A stretch of DNA of 64,000 nt from Alkaliflexus imshenetskii DSM 15055 (lineage in GTDB: Bacteria; Bacteroidota; Bacteroidia; Bacteroidales; Marinilabiliaceae), in contig NZ_KI912105.1 in NCBI RefSeq assembly GCF_000517065.1, forward strand, positions 1,782,405-1,846,404, given 5' to 3'. Shown one piece after another: positions 17,718-26,795 of this stretch. The notes beneath the pieces are model-generated. The model was given only the letters and a program-made list of their open reading frames with translations, ran no database searches and was not told where the DNA came from. How positions within the stretch are numbered: position 1 is the first letter of the stretch; each line of letters begins with the position of its first letter. The translations under genes were made by a program, and so were the position numbers.

Positions 17718-18706
17718 TAAAGGAAAAACTGCCCGATAACGGTTAAACAAACCAATAAAAGAAAACCGATCTCCTTTATCCATACAGACTTAATCCTTTC
17801 GAGCCAAAACGCCACCGTGACGGAGGCTCCAACAGCGGCCAAAGGAATCAGCTCCATACTGAAAAAGGGCGTAAGCACTGCGGCTCCGGCAAGTAGAATT
17901 ATCCAGATAAACACTCTGAAGTAGAAGCGCACAATCACCTTCTGAACGGACATATACCGGACAACTGAGAGTATGGAAACAGCCAATATGGCAATAACAA
18001 AACTCATGTAAATGTGCGAAACAACAGTATGGTTATACTGACCGGGGTTGGTGATGAGATTCTCTTTTAACACCAGAATAAACCAAACGCCCTTCTCGAA
18101 ATAGAAGTAATAAACAAAACTGGCTACAAAGGGGAAAAGTAGCCCAAAAAACGAGGCCACAAGACTTGACAAACTGCCAATCCTGAGAATACCAATGGTT
18201 ACTATCAATATTGGGAGAAAGAAAAGACCTTTGGCGTAAAACAAGCTGCCAACGCCCAACAGAAATGCAGCATCAAAACATCCTACTGCATGGTTTCTCT
18301 GGTTAACTGTGGCAAATAACCGCTCAATGGCCAACACAAAAAAGAATACAAAAAACCATACCGGATTTAACTTCTGCACAGATAAAAAGGCGCCTGATAA
18401 CAACCCAAAAATCAACAGCGGCATCATGCTTTGGTGCTGTAACATGCCATATCGGGCCACCATCCGGTTTACCGAAAAACCGGTGAGTAAGGCTAGCAGA
18501 AAAGTGCCGGTAGCTGCAGTGTATTTTGAATAACCAAAATAGGGCAGCACAAATGCATCCCACAGCGGCATTGCCGGATTGTCGAGCGATGTGATGTGGA
18601 CGATATCCACGAAAAAAAATCTCAACCACAATGCCAGCACCAGAAAAGGTGCCAGTATTACGATTGAAATGTCATTTTTATGTAAAAATCTGAATAGCAT
18701 ACGCAC
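17714..18706 (-). CDS. DUF6427-like integral membrane protein
   Basis: A 330-residue membrane protein with about nine hydrophobic helices separated by short loops, with no catalytic motif seen. Its size, N-terminus (MLFRFLHKNDISIVILAPFLVLALWLRFF) and position in a purD-linked unit match a Bacteroidota-only membrane family of the DUF6427 type. The start lies 4 bases after the purD stop, so the two are almost certainly co-transcribed. Function unknown; the family name is from memory of its shape rather than a decisive motif. Confidence 0.7.
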   Translation of the reverse strand: MRMLFRFLHKNDISIVILAPFLVLALWLRFFFVDIVHITSLDNPAMPLWDAFVLPYFGYSKYTAATGTFLLALLTGFSVNRMVARYGMLQHQSMMPLLIFGLLSGAFLSVQKLNPVWFFVFFFVLAIERLFATVNQRNHAVGCFDAAFLLGVGSLFYAKGLFFLPILIVTIGILRIGSLSSLVASFFGLLFPFVASFVYYFYFEKGVWFILVLKENLITNPGQYNHTVVSHIYMSFVIAILAVSILSVVRYMSVQKVIVRFYFRVFIWIILLAGAAVLTPFFSMELIPLAAVGASVTVAFWLERIKSVWIKEIGFLLLVCLTVIGQFFLY

Positions 18707-18710
18707 TCAT

Positions 18711-19982
18711 TTACATCAGGTCAAACCCAATATCTTTACGGAAATATTTTCCCTGATAATGAATTTTTGACGCATTCTTGAGAGATAATACGCGGGCCTC
18801 ATCGATTGAGGGAGCCATTGATGTTATCGCAATTACACGCCCTCCGGCGGTAACAACTTTATCAGACTTGATGGCGGTACCGGCATGAAACACATGACTG
18901 CCATCCACTTTAGCCAAATCTGAAATTTCTATACCCTTCTCATAATCGCCCGGATAACCGCCTGACACCAATACGACAGTAACCGCTTTGCGACTATCTG
19001 TTTCGGTTCTATGAGATTTGAGCTTGCCCTTGTGCAAATCGATGAAGAGTTCAACAATGTCATTTTTCAAGCGAGGCAAAACAGCTTCGGTTTCAGGGTC
19101 GCCCATACGCACGTTGTACTCAATCACATAAGGATCATTGCCAACTTTTATAAGCCCGAAAAAGATAAAACCACGATATGAGATCTCCTCCTCCTGAATG
19201 CCATTTACCGTTGGCCGGATGATACGGTTCTCGATCTTCTCCATGAATGCTGCATCGGCAAAAGGAACCGGTGAAACTGCGCCCATGCCGCCTGTGTTAA
19301 GACCTGAGTCGCCTTCGCCTATACGCTTGTAATCTTTGGCTTCGGGTAAGATAAAGTAATCGTTGCCATCGGTGAGCACAAAAACAGATAATTCGATGCC
19401 GCTCAAAAACTCCTCGATGACCACTGTATTGCCTGCCGCACCAAACTTTCCGCCAAGCATCCTGTCCAGCTCTGCACAAGCTTCATCATAATCATCGATG
19501 ATTAGCACCCCTTTGCCAGCAGCAAGCCCATCAGCCTTGAGGACGTAAGGAGCCTTCAGCCCCTTCATGAAAGCCTTCCCGTCGCTGCAAGTTTTGGCCG
19601 AAACAGCCAGGTAACGTGCTGTAGGAATATCGTGACGCATCATAAATTGCTTGGCAAAATCCTTGCTGCCTTCGAGCATGGCACCTTGTTTCGAAGGGCC
19701 AACAACCATAAGCCCCTTCAGTTCAGGATCGCTCTCTAAAAAATCAACCACTCCTCTAACCAAAGGCTCTTCGGGGCCAACAACCACCATTTTTATGCCC
19801 TTTGCAATCACCACATCCTTTACAGCCTGAAAATCATTGGGGTTGACAGCCAGATTTTCGCCGATAGCGAGTGTGCCTGCATTTCCAGGTGCAAAATAGA
19901 TTTTATCGCATAGGGGACTAAGTTTAATCTTCCATCCAAAGGCATGCTCTCTGCCACCGGAGCCCAAAATCAGAATATTCAT
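18711..19982 (-). CDS. purD: Phosphoribosylamine--glycine ligase
   Basis: Second step of de novo purine synthesis: joins glycine to phosphoribosylamine using ATP. 423 residues, the normal length. The N-terminal Rossmann-like motif is ILILGSGGREHAFGWK (residues 3-18). The ATP-grasp domain contains KADGLAAGKGVLI (about 148-160), EEFLSGIELSVF, NTGGMGAVSPVPF, and the Mg-binding EYNVRMGDPETEAVLPRL. All key residues are present. It precedes the DUF6427 gene by 4 bases. Confidence 0.97.
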   Translation of the reverse strand: MNILILGSGGREHAFGWKIKLSPLCDKIYFAPGNAGTLAIGENLAVNPNDFQAVKDVVIAKGIKMVVVGPEEPLVRGVVDFLESDPELKGLMVVGPSKQGAMLEGSKDFAKQFMMRHDIPTARYLAVSAKTCSDGKAFMKGLKAPYVLKADGLAAGKGVLIIDDYDEACAELDRMLGGKFGAAGNTVVIEEFLSGIELSVFVLTDGNDYFILPEAKDYKRIGEGDSGLNTGGMGAVSPVPFADAAFMEKIENRIIRPTVNGIQEEEISYRGFIFFGLIKVGNDPYVIEYNVRMGDPETEAVLPRLKNDIVELFIDLHKGKLKSHRTETDSRKAVTVVLVSGGYPGDYEKGIEISDLAKVDGSHVFHAGTAIKSDKVVTAGGRVIAITSMAPSIDEARVLSLKNASKIHYQGKYFRKDIGFDLM

Positions 19983-20165
19983 CCGTGTATAATTTGTTTA
20001 AGTTATTGGTTAGCACGATGTTTCATGAACAGATTCACATCTGCATCAAGATGCTATCGAACTCGGATATTTTATACGTCTTTAACCATCTCATTTAATG
20101 CAATTAGACTTAACTGTAATGTGTTAAGATGTAGTCTAGTCTTGCCAAAAAAAGTACAACACCTT

Positions 20166-20828
20166 TCATTTGATTACATCCATGGTGTATCCTTGATCAC
20201 TTAGAGACTTAAGAATACGAGGCAAGGCATTCTCGAGTCGCGGCCAGGCTTTAAGCGAATCGTGAAATACAATAACAGATCCTGGCTTAACACGAGTGAC
20301 TACATTGTTGAACACATCATCGGCAGTCAAACTGGCATCATAATCCATCGACAGGATATCCCACATAACAATCTTACTAAACTTACGTCGCAGTGCAGGT
20401 ATCATCCACGGAAAAAGCTGCCCATGCGGCGGACGAAACAAATTTGAATTCACCAAACTTGTGCACATATCGATGCTCTTATGATACTCTTTCAGTGATA
20501 CGGACCATGCCTTTGAATGGTAAAAAGTATGGTTTCCCACAGCCATGTCACTATCAGCCAGCAAGCCAAAAACGTTGGGATGCTTCTGCACATTGTCGCC
20601 AACACAAAAAAAAGTAGCCTTGGCTCCATACTGCCTGAGTTTATCCACAACCCAAGGCGTAACTTCTGGTATGGGGCCGTCGTCAAAAGTGATGAACACG
20701 CGCTTACTGTTAACCGGTATGCGCCAGATTGTAGAAGGAAACAACCACCTGAAAACAAGTGGTGGTTTAACCTTCCAACTATGGCTTTTAACCTTGGAAG
20801 AATCCAAGTCTCTGGAAAATAACTTCAT
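20166..20828 (-). CDS. Polysaccharide deacetylase family protein (NodB-type)
   Basis: A 220-residue carbohydrate esterase family 4 protein. Motif 1 is TFDDGP (residues 47-52, catalytic base and metal Asp), motif 2 is GNHTFYHS (H-x3-H metal pair), motif 3 is FRPPHG (about 132-137), and the C-terminal VIVFHDS carries the catalytic His. It would remove N- or O-acetyl groups from a cell-surface glycan. No signal peptide is evident, though the N-terminus is basic. Its start overlaps the end of the DUF2723 gene by 41 bases, so the two are translationally linked and probably act on the same envelope pathway. Confidence 0.9.
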   Translation of the reverse strand: MKLFSRDLDSSKVKSHSWKVKPPLVFRWLFPSTIWRIPVNSKRVFITFDDGPIPEVTPWVVDKLRQYGAKATFFCVGDNVQKHPNVFGLLADSDMAVGNHTFYHSKAWSVSLKEYHKSIDMCTSLVNSNLFRPPHGQLFPWMIPALRRKFSKIVMWDILSMDYDASLTADDVFNNVVTRVKPGSVIVFHDSLKAWPRLENALPRILKSLSDQGYTMDVIK

Positions 20829-23800
20829 ACTTTCCTTCCAATTCCCTGATTAGTTCATCTCGTCCAAAATATCTGAGGGTACGCATCACTTCGGAATAGA
20901 TGGCAATGTTGCGTTGAATTTCGCTCATTGAACCGGCACGCAACGCAGGACGCAGAGATGTGAAGAAACCAAGCTCCTGAAGGTTTTCGATTGCCAAATC
21001 GCGGGTAATGTCATCACCTTTTTCCATTTCATCAGCTTCAAAATAGGCTTCGGCCAGGAAAAGTGAGAAATAGTTGTGAGGCACACGCGGATGCGGCAAC
21101 ACCTCCATGGTTTTGTCCAGAACCTTAACAGCTTTCTCTACCTGTCCTTCTTCGATTAAGGCGGTTGCAAGGCGCGAAAGGTTGTTGCGTATATTCATTG
21201 CCATTCTCAAATGGTTCTCATCCAGATATACTCTGGGGTCGTTCCATCCATCAAAAATGAACTTGTTCATCACATTGTCATACATTTTCTCTGTATCAAC
21301 CCGGCCTGTTTGACCATCAGAGCCTTCGGCACGGATGGGCACTACCTGATAACCAAAACCTTCGAGCTGAAAATAGGGCTCCAAACCCACATAGTTTTCT
21401 GTGCCAACAGTTACAGCAAAATAGATAGGACGCTCCCACTCCATGTGTGCCAGCAAATCGAGCACCATCACCTCATTCTTCAGAATGCGTTCCTTGTTAA
21501 CATCCACATACATGAGCGAGTCAATAAGATGCTCGTAACGTGGGCTTACCAGTCCGTTATCCATGATTCTATTGCGGTCAGCACGAAACAAGAATGATTT
21601 TGAAGGCAGATACTCAACTCTTCCGCTGTAATTAGGAACCTGCTTGGTTCGAGGGTTTTCACTGGCCAGAAACTGCATGGCCTCCTTCATATCCACATAG
21701 CCCTCAATACGATCGAGCATATACACTATGTCGCGCGTGCCAACCCGGTATTGTGATTTTTCGAGTGAAAATGGCAATGGATCTGACAGATAAGCTCTAC
21801 GCTTCATCTGATCGATGTACCAGTCCGTTTGCAGGTAACTTAAGTTACACACACGCACGTCGGTACGAACGCCTTCAACCTCTTGTGCATACCACAACGG
21901 GAAGGTGTCATTGTCGCCATTGGTGAAGATAACACCGTTTTCGCCAACAGTATTGAGATAGTTAAAAGCCAGGTCACGTGCAATGGTACGATGCGAACGG
22001 TCGTGATCGTCCCAGTTCTCCATGGCCATGATACCCGGCACCAACAGCAATGAGCCGGTGAATGCGATGGCAGTAGCAGGAATGCCGGGAAGTACCCTTC
22101 TTAATCCGTCCACAAGCGCTAGCACACCCAAACCAATCCATATTGCAAAGGCATAAAAGGAGCCTGCATAAGCATAATCCCTCTCACGAGGCTGCAATGG
22201 TGTTTGATTCAGATAAATTACAATGGCCAGTCCGGTGAAGAAAAACAGCAACATTACTACCCAAAAATCACGCTTACCTTTTTTCCCGGCACCATATTGA
22301 AAGAGAAGTCCAAGAATACCTAGAAGCAGAGGCAACATATAATATGTATTACGTCCCGGATTATTCTTTAGTGTATCAGGTAGTTTTGACTGATCGCCGT
22401 ACATCAGGTTATCCAGAAATGGAATTCCTGAAATCCAGTTACCACGGTGTATCTCGCCATGCCCTTGAATGTCATTTTGACGACCGGCAAAATTCCACAT
22501 AAAATAGCGGAAATACATGTAGCGAACCTGATAGTTGAAAAAGAACTTAAGATTTTCGTAAAAAGTAGGAAGCTGAATGGTTGTAGGACGACCCGAATCA
22601 TCGGTTACCGAAACGGGGCGCCCTTTAATGTCGGCCCACCGCTTGTACTCGTCAATGTGTCTGGGATCGCGACTGTGCATACGTGGGAAAAACGTGGTTG
22701 TGCGATCATCAAACTTATAATTGGGACGCGAATCCACAATCTCATACTTACCATCTATTTGTGCATAAATGGGACGCCCCTTATCTCCTTCCATGGCATT
22801 CCAATCGAGTGGCGAGTTATAATACTGGCCAACAATTAGGGGTCGGTCACCATACTGTTCACGGTTTAGATATGACATGAGCGTGAAAACATCCTCGGGC
22901 GAGTTTTGATCCATGGTTGGGTTGGCTGCCGAACGTATCACAATCATCGCAAAAGAAGAATAACCCATGATGATAACGGCAACACCGGTCAATATGGTGT
23001 TAAAAATGGGCTTCTGCTTCTTATAGGTATAGTATATACCATAACACAAGAGACTGATTCCCATAGTAGCGTAAACTATTACCCCACTCTTGTATCCAAA
23101 CCCTAAACCATTCACAAAGAACAACTCGAACCAGGAGGCCACCTTAACAACTCCGGGGATAATGACATACAGGATAGAGCCTAAAAGAACTGCTGCAATA
23201 GCCAGCGCCTTAGCTGTATTTTTGCGGGTTATCTCATACTTCTTGTAATAATAAACCATTACAATAGCCGGAATGGCCAGAAGGTTGAGCAAGTGCACCC
23301 CGATGGACAAACCCATAAGGTAAGCAATAAGAATTAACCAGCGGTTTGAGTGCGGCTGATCAGCTACATTCTCCCATTTGAGGATGGCCCAGAAAACAAC
23401 CGCAGTGAAGAGTGACGACATGGCATACACTTCACCCTCCACGGCCGAAAACCAAAAAGTATCTGAAAAAGTATAGGCCATAGCACCCACAAATCCGGAA
23501 GCCAATACCGCCCACATACGCCAGGATTCCTCCTTCGTCTCTTCGTCCATAAAAATTTTACGTGCCAGGTGGGTAATGGTCCAGAACAGAAATGCAATGG
23601 TAAAAGCACTGGCCAGTGCCGACATAATATTTATGGTAATGGCCACTTTGGTAACATCAGGGGCAAAAAGTGTGAAAAATCTCCCCACAATCATAAAAAA
23701 CGGGGCTCCCGGGGGGTGCCCAACCAGTAATTTATACGATGCGGAGATAAACTCACCACAGTCCCAAAAACTGGTTGTAGGTTCTATGGTAAGAATATAA

Positions 23801-23865
23801 ACCACGGCCGAAACCAGAAAGGCCAGCCATCCAAAAAGATTGTTGTAACGAGAATATCTTTGCAT
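20788..23865 (-). CDS. DUF2723 family multi-pass membrane protein (glycosyltransferase-C-like) with C-terminal helical repeats
   Basis: A 1025-residue protein with the DUF2723 N-terminal domain: YILTIEPTTSFWDCGEFISASYKLLVGHPPGAPFFMIVGRFF (residues about 23-64), where the Asp-Cys-Gly-Glu segment recalls the acidic loop-1 motif of GT-C mannosyltransferases. About twelve transmembrane helices follow, then a periplasmic part with NGDNDTFPLWYAQEVEGVRTDVRVCNLSYL and a TPR-like C-terminus. DUF2723 proteins are thought to be protein O-glycosyltransferases in Bacteroidota, fitting that phylum's general O-glycosylation of exported proteins; this is inference from family. It overlaps the deacetylase gene by 41 bases. 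Confidence 0.9.
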   Translation of the reverse strand: MQRYSRYNNLFGWLAFLVSAVVYILTIEPTTSFWDCGEFISASYKLLVGHPPGAPFFMIVGRFFTLFAPDVTKVAITINIMSALASAFTIAFLFWTITHLARKIFMDEETKEESWRMWAVLASGFVGAMAYTFSDTFWFSAVEGEVYAMSSLFTAVVFWAILKWENVADQPHSNRWLILIAYLMGLSIGVHLLNLLAIPAIVMVYYYKKYEITRKNTAKALAIAAVLLGSILYVIIPGVVKVASWFELFFVNGLGFGYKSGVIVYATMGISLLCYGIYYTYKKQKPIFNTILTGVAVIIMGYSSFAMIVIRSAANPTMDQNSPEDVFTLMSYLNREQYGDRPLIVGQYYNSPLDWNAMEGDKGRPIYAQIDGKYEIVDSRPNYKFDDRTTTFFPRMHSRDPRHIDEYKRWADIKGRPVSVTDDSGRPTTIQLPTFYENLKFFFNYQVRYMYFRYFMWNFAGRQNDIQGHGEIHRGNWISGIPFLDNLMYGDQSKLPDTLKNNPGRNTYYMLPLLLGILGLLFQYGAGKKGKRDFWVVMLLFFFTGLAIVIYLNQTPLQPRERDYAYAGSFYAFAIWIGLGVLALVDGLRRVLPGIPATAIAFTGSLLLVPGIMAMENWDDHDRSHRTIARDLAFNYLNTVGENGVIFTNGDNDTFPLWYAQEVEGVRTDVRVCNLSYLQTDWYIDQMKRRAYLSDPLPFSLEKSQYRVGTRDIVYMLDRIEGYVDMKEAMQFLASENPRTKQVPNYSGRVEYLPSKSFLFRADRNRIMDNGLVSPRYEHLIDSLMYVDVNKERILKNEVMVLDLLAHMEWERPIYFAVTVGTENYVGLEPYFQLEGFGYQVVPIRAEGSDGQTGRVDTEKMYDNVMNKFIFDGWNDPRVYLDENHLRMAMNIRNNLSRLATALIEEGQVEKAVKVLDKTMEVLPHPRVPHNYFSLFLAEAYFEADEMEKGDDITRDLAIENLQELGFFTSLRPALRAGSMSEIQRNIAIYSEVMRTLRYFGRDELIRELEGKYEVIFQRLGFFQG

Positions 23866-24065
23866 AACACTTAAATTTCAGTCTCTTAAACCAGAGTGTA
23901 ATTATCCTGATTGCCAAAAATACAATAATCTTATAAAAATCAGGTTAAAAATCGATGTCATATATGGGAAAGAACGTTTAAAATCGGACAATTAAATGAC
24001 AATAAACCACTTATTATCCAGCGAAACAGAAAACCACAATCTTTTTGATTTTTTTGGTTCATTTT

Positions 24066-24098
24066 TTTGGTGAATAAGGTGAAAAGATTCTATATTTG
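24066..24098 (+). promoter_or_regulatory. Promoter of tRNA-Gln
   Basis: TTTG (24066-24069), 21 bases, TATATTTG (24091-24098): same boxes and same spacing as the tRNA-Ala promoter. Confidence 0.75.
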
Positions 24099-24130
24099 CA
24101 TCGCTTTTGAAAAGACAAAGCACGTGAGTT

Positions 24131-24201
24131 TGTCCTGTGGTGTAACGGTAGCACAGATGGTTTTGGTCCATCTAGTCAGGGTTCGAATCCTTGCGGGACA
24201 A
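24131..24201 (+). tRNA. tRNA-Gln (anticodon UUG)
   Basis: Acceptor TGTCCTG pairs with CGGGACA, anticodon stem GATGG/CCATC with loop TTTTGGT giving anticodon TTG (reads CAA), T arm with GTTCGAATC, discriminator A, no encoded CCA. 71 bases. Confidence 0.94.
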
Positions 24202-24203
24202 CT

Positions 24204-24237
24204 AAAAAAACCTCCAGTAATATGGAGGTTTTTTTTT
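24204..24237 (+). terminator. Terminator after tRNA-Gln
   Basis: AACCTCCA / TGGAGGTT stem with a 6-base loop and a run of nine T right behind the tRNA. Confidence 0.85.
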
Positions 24238-24332
24238 ACCCGTTAGCCAACATTATATTGATGGCATAGGATTTGAGCAAAAGAAGCCATATTTTGTTAA
24301 TCTTAATAATTACAAACATAAACTATAATACA

Positions 24333-24809
24333 ATGAAAAAGCTGGGATTAATTGCACTTGTTTTTTTACTTCTAGCACCAATAGCTTCTGTAGCCGCTCA
24401 GGACAGAGCCATCGGTCTTCGATTTGGTGGAGGAAACTTTGTAGGCGCTGAAATTTCTTATCAGACTCCATTTGGCCGTGACCGATTGGAACTTGACTTG
24501 GGAATTAAAAGCACAAACCACTGGAGCTATTGGAATCTAACCGGTATTTATCAGTGGGTAATGCCCATTGAAGCAGGTTTTAACTGGTATCTTGGCCTTG
24601 GCCCTTCGTTGGGAAACAGTAGTTATTCCGGGCCATACGAGAGAAAAGATGGCGTTTATCTGGCTTTGGCACTTAATGCCGGTATAGAATATAACTTTGC
24701 TGAGATACCTCTTCAACTATCTATTGACACCCGACCTGAATTGGTTCTTGTTGATGTAGATTCAAGAGGATGGTTTGGACTGGCGCTTGGAGTGCGCTAC
24801 AAGTTCTAA
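24333..24809 (+). CDS. Small outer-membrane beta-barrel-like protein
   Basis: A 158-residue secreted protein. The signal peptide MKKLGLIALVFLLLAPIASVAAQ is cleaved after VAA or AAQ. The mature part is about 135 residues of alternating hydrophobic/polar strands rich in Gly and aromatic residues, ending in an aromatic Phe (LGVRYKF), the usual C-terminal signature of outer-membrane barrels. Eight strands would fit. The ATG at 24333 is chosen because it begins the signal peptide; the frame upstream to 24273 overlaps the leader. Followed by a strong terminator. Function unknown. Confidence 0.8.
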   Translation: MKKLGLIALVFLLLAPIASVAAQDRAIGLRFGGGNFVGAEISYQTPFGRDRLELDLGIKSTNHWSYWNLTGIYQWVMPIEAGFNWYLGLGPSLGNSSYSGPYERKDGVYLALALNAGIEYNFAEIPLQLSIDTRPELVLVDVDSRGWFGLALGVRYKF

Positions 24810-24832
24810 TCATCAAGCGAAGCAAACAGATA

Positions 24833-24869
24833 GAGCGCAGGATTGAAATCTCAATCCTGCGCTTTTTTT
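24833..24869 (+). terminator. Terminator of the barrel-protein gene
   Basis: A perfect 12-bp stem GCGCAGGATTGA / TCAATCCTGCGC with a 4-base loop and seven T. It abuts the stop codon of the convergent thioredoxin gene. Confidence 0.9.
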
Positions 24870-25473
24870 ATTGCTGACTAAGACGATCCATTAGCCTGAA
24901 AACCTTTTTTGAATCCCAGCGGGCTGCACCGGTTTTATACAACACAATGCGTCCGCCAGCACCTATCACAAACGTTGTTGGCAACACAGAAGATTCAAAA
25001 GCATCGGGCACAGGCCCTGCGTGTGCATACAAAGGCAAATCGTACCCGCGCCGTTCCATAAAGGCCTTTACCACATCCGGGTTTTCATTGCTGATAAAGA
25101 TAAAATGCACTTTATCGCGATATTGATTATAGAGATTTTGAATTGATGGCAGCTCGGCAATACAGGGGGGACACCATGTGGCCCAATAGTTTATAAAAAC
25201 AGGCTTGCCTTCAAAATCCTTCAGATTAAAGAATTCACCATCATAACTCATCACACTAAACTGCCAATCATCGTCATCCAGAAAAATGGTTTTAGCCGAT
25301 TCCCGAGGCGATATTAAGGTCTGGCGCACCACAAAGGAGGACATAGTGCGCCGGCTGGCCGGAATCACCATCGCCAGTATCAATAAAAGGAAGAGAAAGT
25401 CGAACATTATGCTCCACCAACGTTTTCTACTTTTATAGCTTTGCCACTTACGGATAAAGAAGTCTCGTATCAT
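24868..25473 (-). CDS. Membrane-anchored TlpA-like thioredoxin-fold protein
   Basis: A 201-residue protein with an N-terminal transmembrane helix (about residues 21-38), placing a thioredoxin domain in the periplasm. The redox motif is WATWCPPC (CPPC at 101-104), followed by the cis-Pro region SSVLPTTFVI (about 164-173). TlpA/ResA-type proteins reduce disulfides during cytochrome c maturation or keep exported proteins reduced. The nearest neighbours on the strand are unknown small proteins, so its target is not indicated. Confidence 0.88.
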   Translation of the reverse strand: MIRDFFIRKWQSYKSRKRWWSIMFDFLFLLLILAMVIPASRRTMSSFVVRQTLISPRESAKTIFLDDDDWQFSVMSYDGEFFNLKDFEGKPVFINYWATWCPPCIAELPSIQNLYNQYRDKVHFIFISNENPDVVKAFMERRGYDLPLYAHAGPVPDAFESSVLPTTFVIGAGGRIVLYKTGAARWDSKKVFRLMDRLSQQ

Positions 25474-25508
25474 GTATCTAAAATTTGGATTTTAATTACC
25501 ACAACTTG

Positions 25509-25524
25509 TCCCGACTTATCGGGA
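25509..25524. repeat. Short GC-rich inverted repeat, REP-like
   Basis: TCCCGA-CTTA-TCGGGA, a perfect 6+6 bp hairpin in an AT-rich spacer. A similar TCCCG-TAATG-CGGGA unit occurs at about 52979-52993. Resembles dispersed palindromic elements seen in Bacteroidota genomes. Confidence 0.3.
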
Positions 25525-25621
25525 GCGATCAGCGGATAAACGCTCCACTGTATGCATATAGTTTACGCAGAGCTCGTTTCAGAGAATCACTGTTCTAATT
25601 CAACAAGATACCAAAATTGTT

Positions 25622-26254
25622 TCACTTAAAAACCAACCATTGTGGCCAGGCAAATGTTTTGTATGTTTTGCCGTTAACTTGCTCAATGCCTGCCGAAACA
25701 CGGTTGTATCCTTTCAAATCGCCAACTTTATCATAAAACTGGCCCACATCAACCACCAGAGCATGGCTGATGCCCGGCATCAAGGTAAGCGGAAAAAATT
25801 CATTGTTGATTCTAAAAGTACGAACTTTTGAGCCTTTCCTGAAATATATCTCGGGCTGCTTAAAAGTTCTGCTTTCTGATGTGTTGTTGCAAATGGTGAT
25901 TCGAATACGCAAACTGCCTGTGGCCTTATCGCGAAACAGCTTTGTTTTAAACGAGACCCACTGTGGCAATATAAGAGAGAACCATCCCTTTAGATAGATA
26001 AAACGAATGGCATAAATCAAACCGGCCAGAAAAATCACCAAGGTCAACAGTGAACTGCCACGACCTCTGGTTGAGATGCCGCGCTGTTGGATAATTTCAT
26101 CATAGCTTTTTAACTTACTGCCATCAACTTCAGGTGAAGCTACTAAACTTTCAGTGGTAACTGATTCGACTGTGGATTTGCCCTGACGAGGCATTATTAC
26201 GCGTCCGCATTGGTGCATGACAAAGAAAAAAACCAACACAGACAACACAAACAA
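25622..26254 (-). CDS. Hypothetical two-helix membrane protein with conserved C-terminal domain
   Basis: About 210 residues as called. A hydrophobic helix at the very N-terminus, a polar loop of about 55 residues, a second helix (about 68-90, LLTLVIFLAGLIYAIRFIYL), then a soluble beta-rich domain of about 110 residues (FKTKLFRDKATGSLRIRITICNN ... NGKTYKTFAWPQWLVF). The start is uncertain: the frame stays open upstream to about 26353 with no ATG, GTG or TTG, and encodes a charged EIERIWRRNR just before the first helix, which looks genuine. Either TTG 26254 is used, or one base was lost after an out-of-frame ATG at 26292. Family not recognised. Confidence 0.6.
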   Translation of the reverse strand: MFVLSVLVFFFVMHQCGRVIMPRQGKSTVESVTTESLVASPEVDGSKLKSYDEIIQQRGISTRGRGSSLLTLVIFLAGLIYAIRFIYLKGWFSLILPQWVSFKTKLFRDKATGSLRIRITICNNTSESRTFKQPEIYFRKGSKVRTFRINNEFFPLTLMPGISHALVVDVGQFYDKVGDLKGYNRVSAGIEQVNGKTYKTFAWPQWLVFK

Positions 26255-26298
26255 TCGATTTCGTCTCCAAATTCGCTCAATTTCTGTATCATCGTTAC

Positions 26299-26673
26299 TT
26301 ATTGTGGAAAAGGTAACAGACCATTGTAGTTGATATAGAATTCGCCACCAAGCTCAGGACGACCCATCTCCTCGTCCGTTTCACCATTGGCATTGGCAAC
26401 GCCAACGCTGGCAAAACGGCACACTGCCTTGTGGCGCAAAGCGTGCATAGAGACTTTTGCGGCCACTTCGGGCGTAAGCACTCCCATTTGCGGATAGGTA
26501 GCTGTTCTAACCACAATGAAATAGAGCGTATCACTCTTGCGTGCCAGAATCTGAGGATTCACATCCATCTCCTTACGTACATTGAGCACTTCATAACCTT
26601 GATCAACAAGATCCTTATAAACTACTCTTATTCCAAAAAAATGTAGCTCCTCCCCGTTCATTGGTTTTCCCAT
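26299..26673 (-). CDS. Conserved small protein with a possible degenerate PD-(D/E)XK-like fold
   Basis: A 124-residue cytoplasmic protein of a kind common in Bacteroidota and often left unnamed. The pattern EELHFFGIRVVYKDLVDQGYEVLNV ... DVNPQILARKSDTLYFIVVRTATYP follows the secondary structure of restriction-endonuclease-like proteins (helix with Glu, GYEVL strand, hairpin, V-E-V-K strand), but the expected Asp and E-x-K residues are replaced (NPQ, VVR). If the fold is right, it is catalytically dead. It lies upstream of the two-helix membrane protein gene with a 44-base gap and may be co-transcribed. Function unknown. Confidence 0.65.
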   Translation of the reverse strand: MGKPMNGEELHFFGIRVVYKDLVDQGYEVLNVRKEMDVNPQILARKSDTLYFIVVRTATYPQMGVLTPEVAAKVSMHALRHKAVCRFASVGVANANGETDEEMGRPELGGEFYINYNGLLPFPQ

Positions 26674-26795
26674 TCTTTACTGATTATTTGCTGCGTTTCA
26701 ATCAATCATTTATAAATTAATATCTGAAAAACGCTCTTTGGTTTTTTTAACGCTGGCCACCCATTTATAACAATAAAGCTTTGTAACTTTGCCGC

